Part shown: positions 1 to 7,108 of the stretch, in pieces
How positions within the stretch are numbered: the stretch's first letter is position 1
Layout: every line of letters begins with the position of its first letter
Source: Cryomorphaceae bacterium
GTDB taxonomy: Bacteria > Bacteroidota > Bacteroidia > Flavobacteriales > Schleiferiaceae
Assembly (NCBI GenBank): GCA_013911625.1
Contig: JACESW010000041.1
Location: 1-8,573 of the forward strand
Direction of reading: 5' to 3'
DNA: 8,573 bases
The notes under the pieces: model-generated
Databases searched by the model: none
Seen by the model: only the letters and a program-made list of their open reading frames with translations
What the model was told of the DNA's origin: nothing
Translations under genes and position numbers: made by a program

Positions 1-1047
1 CACCTAAACGGTACGTTTTGGTTGGTTGGCGGCCATCGTTTCGACGGTCAATATAATCCTATGGGACACAACACCTACACCCAAAGCTACACAGAAGAAA
101 TTTTGCCTTTTACCGTCAGCGGCGCCTTCCCTAATTTGACCGTTTCGAAATTGGATCCTATCAAAGATACTGACGAGTTGCACCGTCGGGACTACAATGT
201 GACTTACATGACGGACGGTTCGGACTACTACTTCAACATTTGGTCGGGAGTGTTTCAAAAAACTGCGAATTTACCCTACCTCAATGCTGTAGAGATTCAC
301 GACACCACATTGACTTCCGTTCCCAATTTTAGCCAATACCTCAACCATTACCATTGCCCGTCGCTGTCGCTTTACGGACAGAGTCAAAGCGCTATGTACA
401 CTGTATTCTTTGGAGGTATTGCACAGTATTATTATTCAAACGGGACCATGATGCAAGACAACAATGTTCCATTCGTCAACACCATAGGTATCGTTGAAAA
501 TCGAGGCGGCACCTATTCGGAAACGAAGTCCTCGGTCACAATGCCTGGACTCTTGGGTGCAGGTGCAGAGTTCTTTTTAGACGAGGAGTTAGTGCAAAAC
601 CACCACATACTGCAGGCCGACTCTATTGGTACAGACACCACGTGGACAGGATACATTTACGGCGGCATCTCGTCGCCAGCGGCCAATGTGTTTTTTGGCG
701 GCATGACCAATCAAAGCACTGCAAGCTCCACGATCTACCGAGTTGGACTGGTGCGCAACAGCGGTTTAAGCTCTAACGAAGAGTTGCCGAAATCGACCCT
801 AGAATTATTGGTTGCGCCAAACCCTTCGAAGGAGCGCCTAATGGCACAATTCAAGGCAGCAGAAAACGGCACCGCCAACTACATTGTTATTAACCCCCAA
901 GGAAAAGTGATTGCTAAGGGTTCTATAAAAGTTGAGGCCGGCAAAAATGTACTGAACCTTGGTACTCTTAACGCTGCCTCAGGCAACTACATTCTTCAGG
1001 TTGAAGCTGCAGGTCAGAAACAACAAATTCAGTTTAACTGGAACTAG
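1..1047 (+). CDS. T9SS type A sorting domain protein with Kelch-like repeats, 5' end outside window
   Basis: The frame is open from the first base and ends at TAG 1045-1047, so 348 C-terminal residues are visible and the true start lies upstream. The TTG at 22 is only an in-frame codon, not a credible start. The last 80 or so residues (from about 266) form a typical type IX secretion C-terminal domain. It opens with APNPS (273-277), continues through beta-strand segments with a VINPQGKVI turn, and ends with short hydrophobic strands and a terminal NWN. Such domains direct proteins across the outer membrane for attachment or release, after which they are cleaved. Upstream, several strand-GG blocks (WLVGGHRFDG, VFFGGIAQYYY, YIYGGISS, VFFGGMTNQ) suggest a Kelch-type beta-propeller. 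That part is an inference from pattern, since I recognise no specific family. Substrate and role are unknown; a surface or secreted binding protein is likely. Confidence 0.85.
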   Translation, partial: HLNGTFWLVGGHRFDGQYNPMGHNTYTQSYTEEILPFTVSGAFPNLTVSKLDPIKDTDELHRRDYNVTYMTDGSDYYFNIWSGVFQKTANLPYLNAVEIHDTTLTSVPNFSQYLNHYHCPSLSLYGQSQSAMYTVFFGGIAQYYYSNGTMMQDNNVPFVNTIGIVENRGGTYSETKSSVTMPGLLGAGAEFFLDEELVQNHHILQADSIGTDTTWTGYIYGGISSPAANVFFGGMTNQSTASSTIYRVGLVRNSGLSSNEELPKSTLELLVAPNPSKERLMAQFKAAENGTANYIVINPQGKVIAKGSIKVEAGKNVLNLGTLNAASGNYILQVEAAGQKQQIQFNWN

Positions 1048-2012
1048 AATCCGAGCTTTGTACGAACGCGATCCAAGGTAGCCGCCGCTACTGGCCGTGC
1101 TTTCTCTGCACCTACATTCAAAGCGGCCATAACCTCATCCGGGTTGGCCATGTAGTGGTCGAATTTCTCACGGGCCTCGCCAAACTCTTCTAATACGAGT
1201 TCAAGCAATGCTGTTTTAGCATGTCCGTAGCCAAAGTTCCCGCCGCGGTATTTAGCCGCCAATTCTTCGATCTGCTCTTCTTTTCCCAAGAGCTTATACA
1301 ATGCAAAAACGTTACACGTCTCTGGGTCTTTAGGGTCTTCGAGCGGTGTGGAATCTGTTTGAATGCCCATGATCTGCTTCTTCAACTGCTTCTTTGGCAA
1401 GAAGACATCGACTACGTTTCCATAGCTCTTGCTCATTTTGCGACCGTCCGTACCTGGAATGGTCATTACAGATTCTGAAATCTTCGCTTCGGGCAACACA
1501 AAGGTCTCGCCGTATTTGTGGTTGAAGCTCGAAGCCAGATCGCGAGTTATCTCGAGGTGCTGCTTTTGGTCCTTCCCCACAGGAACTACGTGTGCGTCGT
1601 ACAACAAGATGTCCGAAGCCATAAGCACTGGGTAGTCAAACAAGCCCGCGTTTACATCGCTCAGGTTGTCGCTCTTGTCCTTAAAGCTGTGTGCGTTGGC
1701 CAACATCGGATACGGCGTAAAACAGTTCAAGTACCAAGTCAGCTCTGTACATTCCGGCAAATGACTCTGTGCGTAGAAGACTACTTTTTCAGGATCCAGC
1801 CCACAGGCCAACCAAGCGGCTGCAGTGGCCAACAAGTTTTCCTTACGAACATCGGCGTCCTTCACAGTAGTCAAGCTGTGCAGGTCAGCAATGAACAAAA
1901 AGGCCTCGTTCTTTGGGTCTTTGCTCATTTCAATCGCCGGACGGATGGCGCCCAAGATGTTTCCTAAATGCTGTCTTCCAGAACTCTGGATACCTGTTAA
2001 TACTCTCGCCAT
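1044..2012 (-). CDS. trpS: Tryptophan--tRNA ligase (TrpRS)
   Basis: This cytoplasmic class I aminoacyl-tRNA synthetase charges tRNA-Trp using ATP and tryptophan. The 322-residue length is usual for bacterial TrpRS. The HIGH-type signature appears as SSGRQHLGN (residues 10-18). The family block YPVLMASDILLYDA (127-140) is followed by VGKDQKQHLEITRD (145-158), and the second ATP signature KMSKS is at 192-196. The ATG at 2012 places the HIGH motif at the usual distance from the N-terminus, and GAAAGG lies 11-16 nt upstream as a ribosome binding site. It is the last gene of a six-gene minus-strand operon, 15 nt after the lipoprotein gene. Its TAG stop shares the palindrome CTAG (1044-1047) with the stop of the convergent secreted-protein gene, so the two coding regions overlap by four bases. 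I see no intrinsic terminator at its end. Confidence 0.97.
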   Translation of the reverse strand: MARVLTGIQSSGRQHLGNILGAIRPAIEMSKDPKNEAFLFIADLHSLTTVKDADVRKENLLATAAAWLACGLDPEKVVFYAQSHLPECTELTWYLNCFTPYPMLANAHSFKDKSDNLSDVNAGLFDYPVLMASDILLYDAHVVPVGKDQKQHLEITRDLASSFNHKYGETFVLPEAKISESVMTIPGTDGRKMSKSYGNVVDVFLPKKQLKKQIMGIQTDSTPLEDPKDPETCNVFALYKLLGKEEQIEELAAKYRGGNFGYGHAKTALLELVLEEFGEAREKFDHYMANPDEVMAALNVGAEKARPVAAATLDRVRTKLGF

Positions 2013-2027
2013 TGCTGGTAGCCTTTC

Positions 2028-2513
2028 TTATTTAATCAGGGTCAATTCTAAATCAATATCGGCCCAGTAGCTACTATCTGCTGGAACCTGCATAAACGAT
2101 GTTGTCCATACTTGTTGTGTGGGTAGCCCGCTTACCATTACAAAATTGAAGCTCACACTGTCGTTATCCAAAACTAAGGTGCTGTCGTTGTTGGTGAGCG
2201 TCCAAGAACCAGAACTTTTCAAGGAAACTGGAACTTGGATAGAATTCAAATCGGCCACAAAGGCAATGTCAATATTGCCCGTATCTGGCATCTCATAAAT
2301 ATTCACTGAGCCAATGAGTTGTGTCCCAAGTCCCGAAAACTGCACCAAGGCAGACGGGTTGAGCGGATTGGGCATTTCGCCGCTGTATGCTACTTGACTC
2401 AACGTCCATTCACCTAAAATATCCTGGCGTATAAACTGCGTTGATGGCGTCGGTTCGTTCGTACATGCTACTGCTAAAAACAGCGTGCTTACCATTAGGG
2501 CTAATTTCTTCAT
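2028..2513 (-). CDS. Small putative lipoprotein, lipocalin-like fold possible
   Basis: This is a 161-residue protein with a lipoprotein signal peptide: MKK, a hydrophobic stretch, then LAVAC with the lipidated cysteine at residue 17. A polar TNEPTPST linker follows. It therefore probably sits on the periplasmic or outer-membrane face. The mature part begins with ILGEWTLSQVAYSG, which resembles the opening strand of small Bacteroidota lipocalin-like lipoproteins (a G-x-W after a short helix). It continues as alternating strands, including a GSWTLTNNDSTLVLDND segment. That fold assignment is an inference from pattern, and no ligand or function can be read. The ATG overlaps the stop of the upstream SDR gene by four bases (ATGA), which implies translational coupling. 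trpS follows after 15 nt. Its place inside an operon of cytoplasmic enzymes does not explain its role. Confidence 0.8.
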   Translation of the reverse strand: MKKLALMVSTLFLAVACTNEPTPSTQFIRQDILGEWTLSQVAYSGEMPNPLNPSALVQFSGLGTQLIGSVNIYEMPDTGNIDIAFVADLNSIQVPVSLKSSGSWTLTNNDSTLVLDNDSVSFNFVMVSGLPTQQVWTTSFMQVPADSSYWADIDLELTLIK

Positions 2514-3220
2514 GATAAAGGGTTTATTTGTGAAATAGGAAAAACCACGCTTGGCTTGTCCTGGGCTTCAATCACATACAACAGGCGTTCAGCTACGGTG
2601 TTCGGGTCGACAAGGTTGCCCGATTCATATTCTTCAATAAAATGTGACACAGAAGGGAAGTCTTCTGAGGTGGTATTTCTGATCTGTGCCTGCATCGGGG
2701 TATCCACTTTCCCTGGCTTAAAGGCATGGATGGCCACATCAGGATACTCTTGTGCAGCGACTTCAGCATACATGTGAATGGCTGCCTTAGAAGCGCAATA
2801 TGCCGACCATCCTGCAATGGAATATTGGGCAGCGCCCGAGCCTGTAAAATACACTTGCTTCTCTCCCTCGACCTCCTTAAGGAAACGCGCGGTTAGGCGC
2901 ATTGGAGCGGTTACGTTCAAAAGCATACAAGCATTGATTTCTTCAGCGGTGGCATTCTCGCTCTGGGCAACCGGTCCTAGTGTTCCGGCATTGTTGACAA
3001 GAATGGTATGTTCTCCTGCCTGGAATTCGAGGCTGTCTACTGCAGCTAAATCTGTTAAATCACATGGGGTGAAGATCCAATTTTTTTGACCCCCTAACTC
3101 GTTTGGCGAATTACGGCCTATCCCTTGAACGACATAGCCCTTTGCCAACGCTTCTCGCGTAATTGCCAAGCCGATGCCTGAGCTAACGCCAGTAATAATG
3201 ATATGCCTGAGTGCAGACAC
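2510..3220 (-). CDS. SDR family NAD(P)-dependent oxidoreductase, benzil/sepiapterin reductase-like
   Basis: This is a classical short-chain dehydrogenase/reductase of 236 residues, typical for the family, and acts in the cytoplasm. The Rossmann cofactor motif TGVSSGIG is at 10-17 and NNAG at 76-79. The helix asparagine is N102, and the catalytic residues are S128, Y141 and K145 (the YCASK block). The C-terminal half (PGKVDTPMQAQIR, then EDFPS, FIEEYESGNLVDP) resembles the Bacillus YueD benzil reductase and sepiapterin reductase branch, which reduces dicarbonyls with NADPH. That similarity is from memory of the family, and the true substrate is unknown. The start is GTG at 3220. It is needed because the glycine motif begins at residue 10 and no better start is near. 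The GTG shares a base with the TAG stop of the upstream RCK gene (TAGTG), and its own stop overlaps the lipoprotein start (ATGA). Confidence 0.9.
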   Translation of the reverse strand: MSALRHIIITGVSSGIGLAITREALAKGYVVQGIGRNSPNELGGQKNWIFTPCDLTDLAAVDSLEFQAGEHTILVNNAGTLGPVAQSENATAEEINACMLLNVTAPMRLTARFLKEVEGEKQVYFTGSGAAQYSIAGWSAYCASKAAIHMYAEVAAQEYPDVAIHAFKPGKVDTPMQAQIRNTTSEDFPSVSHFIEEYESGNLVDPNTVAERLLYVIEAQDKPSVVFPISQINPLS

Positions 3221-3912
3221 TATGCGTTAATCTCAATAAACCTGTTGACGTCGTTGTTCAAGCCAAAAAGTACAAGCATATCGCCTTCCGCAATGATGCT
3301 GTCCGGCTCAGGTACGCCGTAAATGTGGTGTTCTGTCTTTTCCTCATCGCCCTCGCCGCTGGTGGTCTTTTTCAAAACCGTTACCATGTTGAGGTTGTAC
3401 TTTTTACGAAGTCCAATGTCTTCTAGCGTGCGTCCAATGATTTTAGTCGGCGCCTCAACTTCAATGATCTCGTAGTTATCTGGCAGCTCAACACACATTT
3501 TTACGCCTGGATTGGTCAGCTGCTCTGCGACGTTATTCGCCACCTCAAGCTCGGGGCTTAAGATTTCGTCAACGCCCATTTTATCCAAGATTTTACGCTG
3601 AACAGGCCCCTGTGCACGGGCAATAATTTTCTTTACACCAATCTCTTTAAGCTGGAAAACACACAGCAGCATTTCTTGGAAACTAGAACCTATACTCACT
3701 ACCGCAGCATCTACTTCTTTCAGGTTCTGAGACTCAAGTGCTGCCGAATTTGTTGCATCGAGCTGTACCGCAAAGGCTACATCTTGTGCAATCATTTGAA
3801 CGCGCTCTTCACTTTCGTCAATTGCCATTACATCGGCGCCACGCTCGGATAACTTTCTAGCAATTGCAGAGCCAAATACGCCCAGGCCGATTACCGCAAA
3901 CTTATTATTCAT
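3220..3912 (-). CDS. TrkA/KtrA family potassium uptake regulatory protein (RCK)
   Basis: This is a cytoplasmic regulatory subunit of a K+ transporter. KtrA and TrkA proteins form rings that bind nucleotides and gate a membrane partner (KtrB or TrkH). The 230 residues match the single-unit KtrA length. The RCK_N Rossmann domain covers roughly residues 4-125, with GLGVFG at 9-14 and the strand-end acid D32 that contacts the ribose. A conserved LDAT is at 51-54. The RCK_C (TrkA_C) domain covers roughly 140-228 and contains the IIGRTLEDIGLRKKY block and a final GDMLVLFG. There is an acidic SGEGDEEKTE insert at about 185-194. No transporter subunit gene lies beside it, so its partner must be encoded elsewhere. 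It begins 7 nt after the cystathionine enzyme's stop and shares one base with the GTG start of the SDR gene. Confidence 0.93.
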   Translation of the reverse strand: MNNKFAVIGLGVFGSAIARKLSERGADVMAIDESEERVQMIAQDVAFAVQLDATNSAALESQNLKEVDAAVVSIGSSFQEMLLCVFQLKEIGVKKIIARAQGPVQRKILDKMGVDEILSPELEVANNVAEQLTNPGVKMCVELPDNYEIIEVEAPTKIIGRTLEDIGLRKKYNLNMVTVLKKTTSGEGDEEKTEHHIYGVPEPDSIIAEGDMLVLFGLNNDVNRFIEINA

Positions 3913-3918
3913 AACTAC

Positions 3919-5070
3919 TTATTTGTCGAGGGCTTGCTCGAGGTCGGCCAACAGGTCGTCCACGTGCTCTATGCCCACAGAGAGTCGGATGAGATTATCC
4001 GTTACTCCCACTTTTTCTCTTTCTTCTTTTGGTATGGAAGCGTGTGTCATCGACGCCGGGTGACCCGCCAAAGATTCTACACCACCCAAGCTTTCTGCCA
4101 AGGTAAATACTTTCAATGAACTTACAACCTCTGCTGTTTTTTCAAAGCCTTCGTCCTTCACAGTAAAGCTTACCATGCCGCCGAACTTCTTCATTTGACG
4201 CTTGGCTACCTCGTGGCCGTTGTGTGCCTCAAGTCCTGGCCAAAAAACTTGGCCTACTGCCGGGTGTGCGTCCAAAAAGCGCGCTACCGCAGCTCCGTTT
4301 TCACAATGTCTGTCCATGCGAACGTGTAGCGTTTTAATGCCGCGTAAGGCAATAAAACTATCCATAGGCCCAAGGATGGCACCCGATGCGTTCTGGATGA
4401 AATACATCTTTTCAGCAATGTCCTTGTCCGCTGTAGCCAACAGGCCTAATACCACATCACTGTGGCCGCCAAGGTACTTTGTTCCGCTGTGCATGACCAC
4501 ATCAGCGCCCAAATCTAAAGGTCGCTGTAAATACGGTGTGGCAAACGTATTGTCGACCACCATCATTGCTCCGGCCGCCTTCGCTTTCTTCGAAACCGCC
4601 TCGATGTCCAAAACATTCAGCATTGGATTGGTTGGGGTTTCCATCCAAACCATCTTCGTGTTTGCACCCAAGGCCTCTGCCCAACTTTCATCGGACATGT
4701 CTACAAAAGTGAATTTTAAACCGTAGTCAGAAAAGACCTTGGTAAACAAGCGGTACGTTCCGCCGTAGAGGTCATTACAGGCAACGATTTCGTCGCCCGG
4801 TTTTAAGAATTTCAACAGGCAATCAATGGCTGCTAATCCAGATCCAAATGCCGCGCCATATTCACCCCCTTCGAGTGATGCAATGGATCTTTCCAGGGCA
4901 AAACGTGTAGGGTTTTGGCTGCGGCTGTATTCAAAGCCCTTGTGCTTACCAGGATATTCCTGAACGTAGGTTGAGGTCTGATAGATGGGCGGCATTACTG
5001 CCCCGGTGGTTGGGTCGGGGTGCTGCCCGCCATGAATGGCAAGGGTCTCAATGTTTTTACTTTTTTCCAT
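3919..5070 (-). CDS. Cystathionine gamma-synthase/gamma-lyase family PLP enzyme
   Basis: This is a trans-sulfuration enzyme of the Cys/Met-metabolism PLP family. It either forms cystathionine from an activated homoserine and cysteine, or splits cystathionine to cysteine, 2-oxobutyrate and ammonia. The 383-residue length is typical. Visible motifs are YSRSQNPT at 48-55 (Y48 and R50 bind the PLP phosphate of the neighbouring subunit), D173 in VDNTFATPY (pairs with the pyridine nitrogen), the PLP lysine K198 in HSGTKYLGGHSD, and SLGGVESL at 328-335. An acidic residue, E326, precedes the last block, as in known gamma-lyases and gamma-synthases. That argues against a beta-lyase. The C-terminal half closely resembles eukaryotic cystathionine gamma-lyase, but sequence alone does not settle lyase against synthase. 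It is second in the operon, 15 nt after the bacilliredoxin gene, so no leader riboswitch fits between them. Confidence 0.93.
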   Translation of the reverse strand: MEKSKNIETLAIHGGQHPDPTTGAVMPPIYQTSTYVQEYPGKHKGFEYSRSQNPTRFALERSIASLEGGEYGAAFGSGLAAIDCLLKFLKPGDEIVACNDLYGGTYRLFTKVFSDYGLKFTFVDMSDESWAEALGANTKMVWMETPTNPMLNVLDIEAVSKKAKAAGAMMVVDNTFATPYLQRPLDLGADVVMHSGTKYLGGHSDVVLGLLATADKDIAEKMYFIQNASGAILGPMDSFIALRGIKTLHVRMDRHCENGAAVARFLDAHPAVGQVFWPGLEAHNGHEVAKRQMKKFGGMVSFTVKDEGFEKTAEVVSSLKVFTLAESLGGVESLAGHPASMTHASIPKEEREKVGVTDNLIRLSVGIEHVDDLLADLEQALDK

Positions 5071-5085
5071 GATAGGTGGGTGAAG

Positions 5086-5499
5086 TTACTTGCAATATTC
5101 TTCAAATGCGCCGAGCAAATTCCCAGCGATCATCTGTGCTGTGCGGCCTTCAATGTGGTGACGCTCAATCATATGAACGAGTTCACCGTCTTTGAACAAC
5201 GCCATTGCTGGAGAAGACGGCGGGAACGGAAGCATGTGCTTTCTCGCCTCATCTACTGCTGCTTTGTCATTGCCCGCAAATACCGTGATCATACGGTCTG
5301 GTCTCACTTCAGATTTTGCTGCCGCCATCGCTGCTGGACGTGCCGAACCTGCCGCACAACCACATACAGAGTTCACTACCACCAAGGTCGTTCCTTCTGC
5401 CTGGATTGCAGCCGTTACTTCTTCAGGAGTTTTAGTCTCAGCATATCCACTGTTTGCAAGCTCTGCGCGCATAGGCGCAATCATATCTTCTGGGTACAT
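5086..5499 (-). CDS. Bacilliredoxin, BrxA/BrxB (YphP/YqiW) family
   Basis: This is a small thioredoxin-fold protein that removes bacillithiol from S-bacillithiolated cytoplasmic proteins. From the chosen start it has 137 residues. The redox site CGC is at 46-48 within NSVCGCAAGSARP, and the family's extra cysteine near the C-terminus is present (EEYCK). FAGNDKAAV and the PSSPAMALFKDGELVHMI block are also typical. The ATG at 5499 is preferred because the family begins MYPEDMIxPMR. The in-frame TTG at 5523 would add eight residues but lies inside the -7 promoter box. It is the first gene of the minus-strand operon and is followed after 15 nt by the cystathionine enzyme, which could supply cysteine for bacillithiol. 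Whether this organism makes bacillithiol cannot be seen here. Confidence 0.93.
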   Translation of the reverse strand: MYPEDMIAPMRAELANSGYAETKTPEEVTAAIQAEGTTLVVVNSVCGCAAGSARPAAMAAAKSEVRPDRMITVFAGNDKAAVDEARKHMLPFPPSSPAMALFKDGELVHMIERHHIEGRTAQMIAGNLLGAFEEYCK

Positions 5500-5520
5500 A
5501 TTTAGGATGTGTTTATTAAA

Positions 5521-5528
5521 CAAAGTTA
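5521..5528 (-). promoter_or_regulatory. Bacteroidota-type -7 promoter box for the bacilliredoxin operon
   Basis: Read on the minus strand the box is TAACTTTG, an exact match to the TAnnTTTG consensus of the Bacteroidota primary sigma factor. Initiation about 7 nt downstream would give a leader of roughly 15 nt before the ATG at 5499. I found no good -33 TTTG at the usual spacing. Position and orientation support it, but the motif is short. Confidence 0.6.
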
Positions 5529-5531
5529 GTG

Positions 5532-5562
5532 TTTCCTAATGGTTTAAGCGATTGTACATTTG
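5532..5562 (+). promoter_or_regulatory. Promoter for gltX-folB (TTTC -33, TACATTTG -7)
   Basis: TACATTTG at 5555-5562 matches TAnnTTTG exactly. TTTC at 5532-5535 is a three-of-four match to the -33 TTTG with a 19-nt spacer, which is within the usual range. Transcription would begin near 5569, leaving a leader of about 16 nt before the ATG at 5585. This rules out the in-frame TTG at 5552, which lies upstream of the predicted transcription start. Confidence 0.65.
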
Positions 5563-5584
5563 CACCAATTCAAATGACAGAATA

Positions 5585-7108
5585 ATGAGTTCAAACGTAC
5601 GCGTTCGTTTCGCACCATCTCCCACTGGACCTCTTCATATTGGTGGGGTGCGCACTGCATTATACAACTACCTGTTCGCTAAAAAACACGGCGGCGATTT
5701 CTTATTGCGTGTCGAAGACACCGACCAAACAAGATTTGTGCCTGGTGCTGAGCAATACATCATTGAGGCTTTGGCCTGGTGTGGCATAAGCCCAGACGAG
5801 GGTATTGGCGGCGAAGACAGGGGGAACGGTCCGTACCGCCAGAGTGAACGCAAACCTATGTACCGTCAGTATGTTGACCAATTGTTGGCAGACGACAAGG
5901 CGTACATTGCATTTGACACGTCGGAAGAATTGGACACTATGCGCCAAATGGCGAAGGATGCAGGCGCTGCAAACTGGCAGTACAACTACATCACTCGCGG
6001 CAATATGAAGAACTCTTTGACCCTTCCAAAAGAAGAGGTTGATGCAAAAATTGCTGCTGGTGAGCCATACGTTGTGCGCATAAAACTGCCGCGCGACCAC
6101 GAAGTTCGTTTTGAAGATACTATCCGCGGTTGGGTGAGTGTAAACACCAATAACATGGACGATAAGGTGCTTTTCAAAGCAGACGGTATGCCAACCTACC
6201 ATTTGGCCAATATCGTTGACGACCATTTGATGGGCATTACGCACGTTATCCGGGGTGAAGAGTGGTTGCCTTCTGCACCGCTTCATGTCATGCTTTATGA
6301 AGCATTCGGTTGGGAGCGCCCAGCATTCGCGCACCTTCCGCTATTGTTGAAACCAGACGGGCCAGGAAAACTGAGTAAACGCGACGGCGATCGCCTTGGT
6401 TTCCCTGTATTCCCTATTGACTGGAACAATCCTGATACGGGGGAGACAGCTAGCGGTTACCGCGAATTTGGCTTCTTCCCAGGCTCCTTTATCAACATGC
6501 TTGCGCTGCTTGGTTGGAACCCGGGAACTGAGCAAGAAGTCTTCGACCTTCAAGGTTTGATCGACGCGTTTGACCTGAGCAAGGTTTCTAAATCAGGTGC
6601 GAAATTCGACTTCGAAAAGGGCAAGTGGTTTAACCAATTGTACCTACGTGCGTTGAGCGAAGATGAATTGGCATCTGAACTTAAAAATGAGCTTGATAAG
6701 GAAGGTCTTTCGTACAACGAAGCGCATCTTGGCAAGATTGCAACGATGATGAGTGAGCGCGCAACCTTCCCGCAAGATTTACTTACCGAGGGACGATTCC
6801 TATTCGAAGCGCCGAGTGAGTACGACGAGAAAACTCGCAATAAAAAGTGGAAAGACGATAGTGCTGGTATGATGCAGGATCTTGCTGCACGTTTTGACGC
6901 ACTTGCCGATTTCACTGAAGGCAACATTGAAGCTGCTTTCAAAGGTTATTTGGCAGAGAAAGAATTGGGCTTTGGAAAAGTCGGTCCGTCTTTCCGTCTT
7001 GCTGTTACTGGAAAAGGTATGGGGCCTTCAATGTTTACAATTTGTGAGGTTCTCGGTAAACAAGAAGTGCTTTCTCGCATTACTAAAGCAGTAGAAGTTT
7101 TAGGATAA
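5585..7108 (+). CDS. gltX: Glutamate--tRNA ligase (GluRS)
   Basis: This cytoplasmic class I synthetase charges tRNA-Glu, and in organisms lacking GlnRS it may also charge tRNA-Gln. From the ATG at 5585 it has 507 residues, normal for Bacteroidota GluRS. The first ATP motif is [11 protein letters not shown] (11-21), followed by RVEDTDQTR (42-50). The block [15 protein letters not shown] is at 220-234, and the second ATP motif KLSKRDGD is at 262-269. After it comes the [20 protein letters not shown] segment seen in this phylum, then the helical anticodon-binding region. The family starts just before [11 protein letters not shown], so the ATG at 5585 is right and the earlier TTG at 5552 is not. 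The stop TAA overlaps the folB start by one base (TAATG), so the two genes are translated as a coupled pair. Confidence 0.97.
   Translation: MSSNVRVRFAPSPTGPLHIGGVRTALYNYLFAKKHGGDFLLRVEDTDQTRFVPGAEQYIIEALAWCGISPDEGIGGEDRGNGPYRQSERKPMYRQYVDQLLADDKAYIAFDTSEELDTMRQMAKDAGAANWQYNYITRGNMKNSLTLPKEEVDAKIAAGEPYVVRIKLPRDHEVRFEDTIRGWVSVNTNNMDDKVLFKADGMPTYHLANIVDDHLMGITHVIRGEEWLPSAPLHVMLYEAFGWERPAFAHLPLLLKPDGPGKLSKRDGDRLGFPVFPIDWNNPDTGETASGYREFGFFPGSFINMLALLGWNPGTEQEVFDLQGLIDAFDLSKVSKSGAKFDFEKGKWFNQLYLRALSEDELASELKNELDKEGLSYNEAHLGKIATMMSERATFPQDLLTEGRFLFEAPSEYDEKTRNKKWKDDSAGMMQDLAARFDALADFTEGNIEAAFKGYLAEKELGFGKVGPSFRLAVTGKGMGPSMFTICEVLGKQEVLSRITKAVEVLG

Noticed and set aside
22..24. TTG as the start of the secreted-protein gene
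   Set aside because: The frame is open to base 1 and the protein lacks a signal peptide here, so the gene is cut by the window edge.
2169..2176. TAGTTTTG on the minus strand inside the lipoprotein gene as a trpS promoter
   Set aside because: It matches the -7 consensus, but such a six-base motif is expected by chance a few times in 8.5 kb; not listed as a feature without start-site data.
4202..4726. 174-residue open frame antisense to the cystathionine enzyme
   Set aside because: It is opposite a well-conserved enzyme and its translation shows no domain.
5071..5085. Possible SAM or other riboswitch before the cystathionine enzyme
   Set aside because: Only 15 nt separate it from the upstream gene, too little for a riboswitch.
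5521..5523. TTG start giving the bacilliredoxin eight extra residues
   Set aside because: The codon lies inside the -7 promoter box on the same strand, and family members begin at MYPEDM; ATG 5499 fits better.
5552..5554. TTG start giving gltX eleven extra residues
   Set aside because: It is upstream of the predicted transcription start and of the conserved N-terminus; ATG 5585 is right for the family.
5702..6334. 210-residue open frame antisense to gltX
   Set aside because: It lies wholly opposite a clear GluRS, has no family motif and no start signals; it is a shadow of codon bias.
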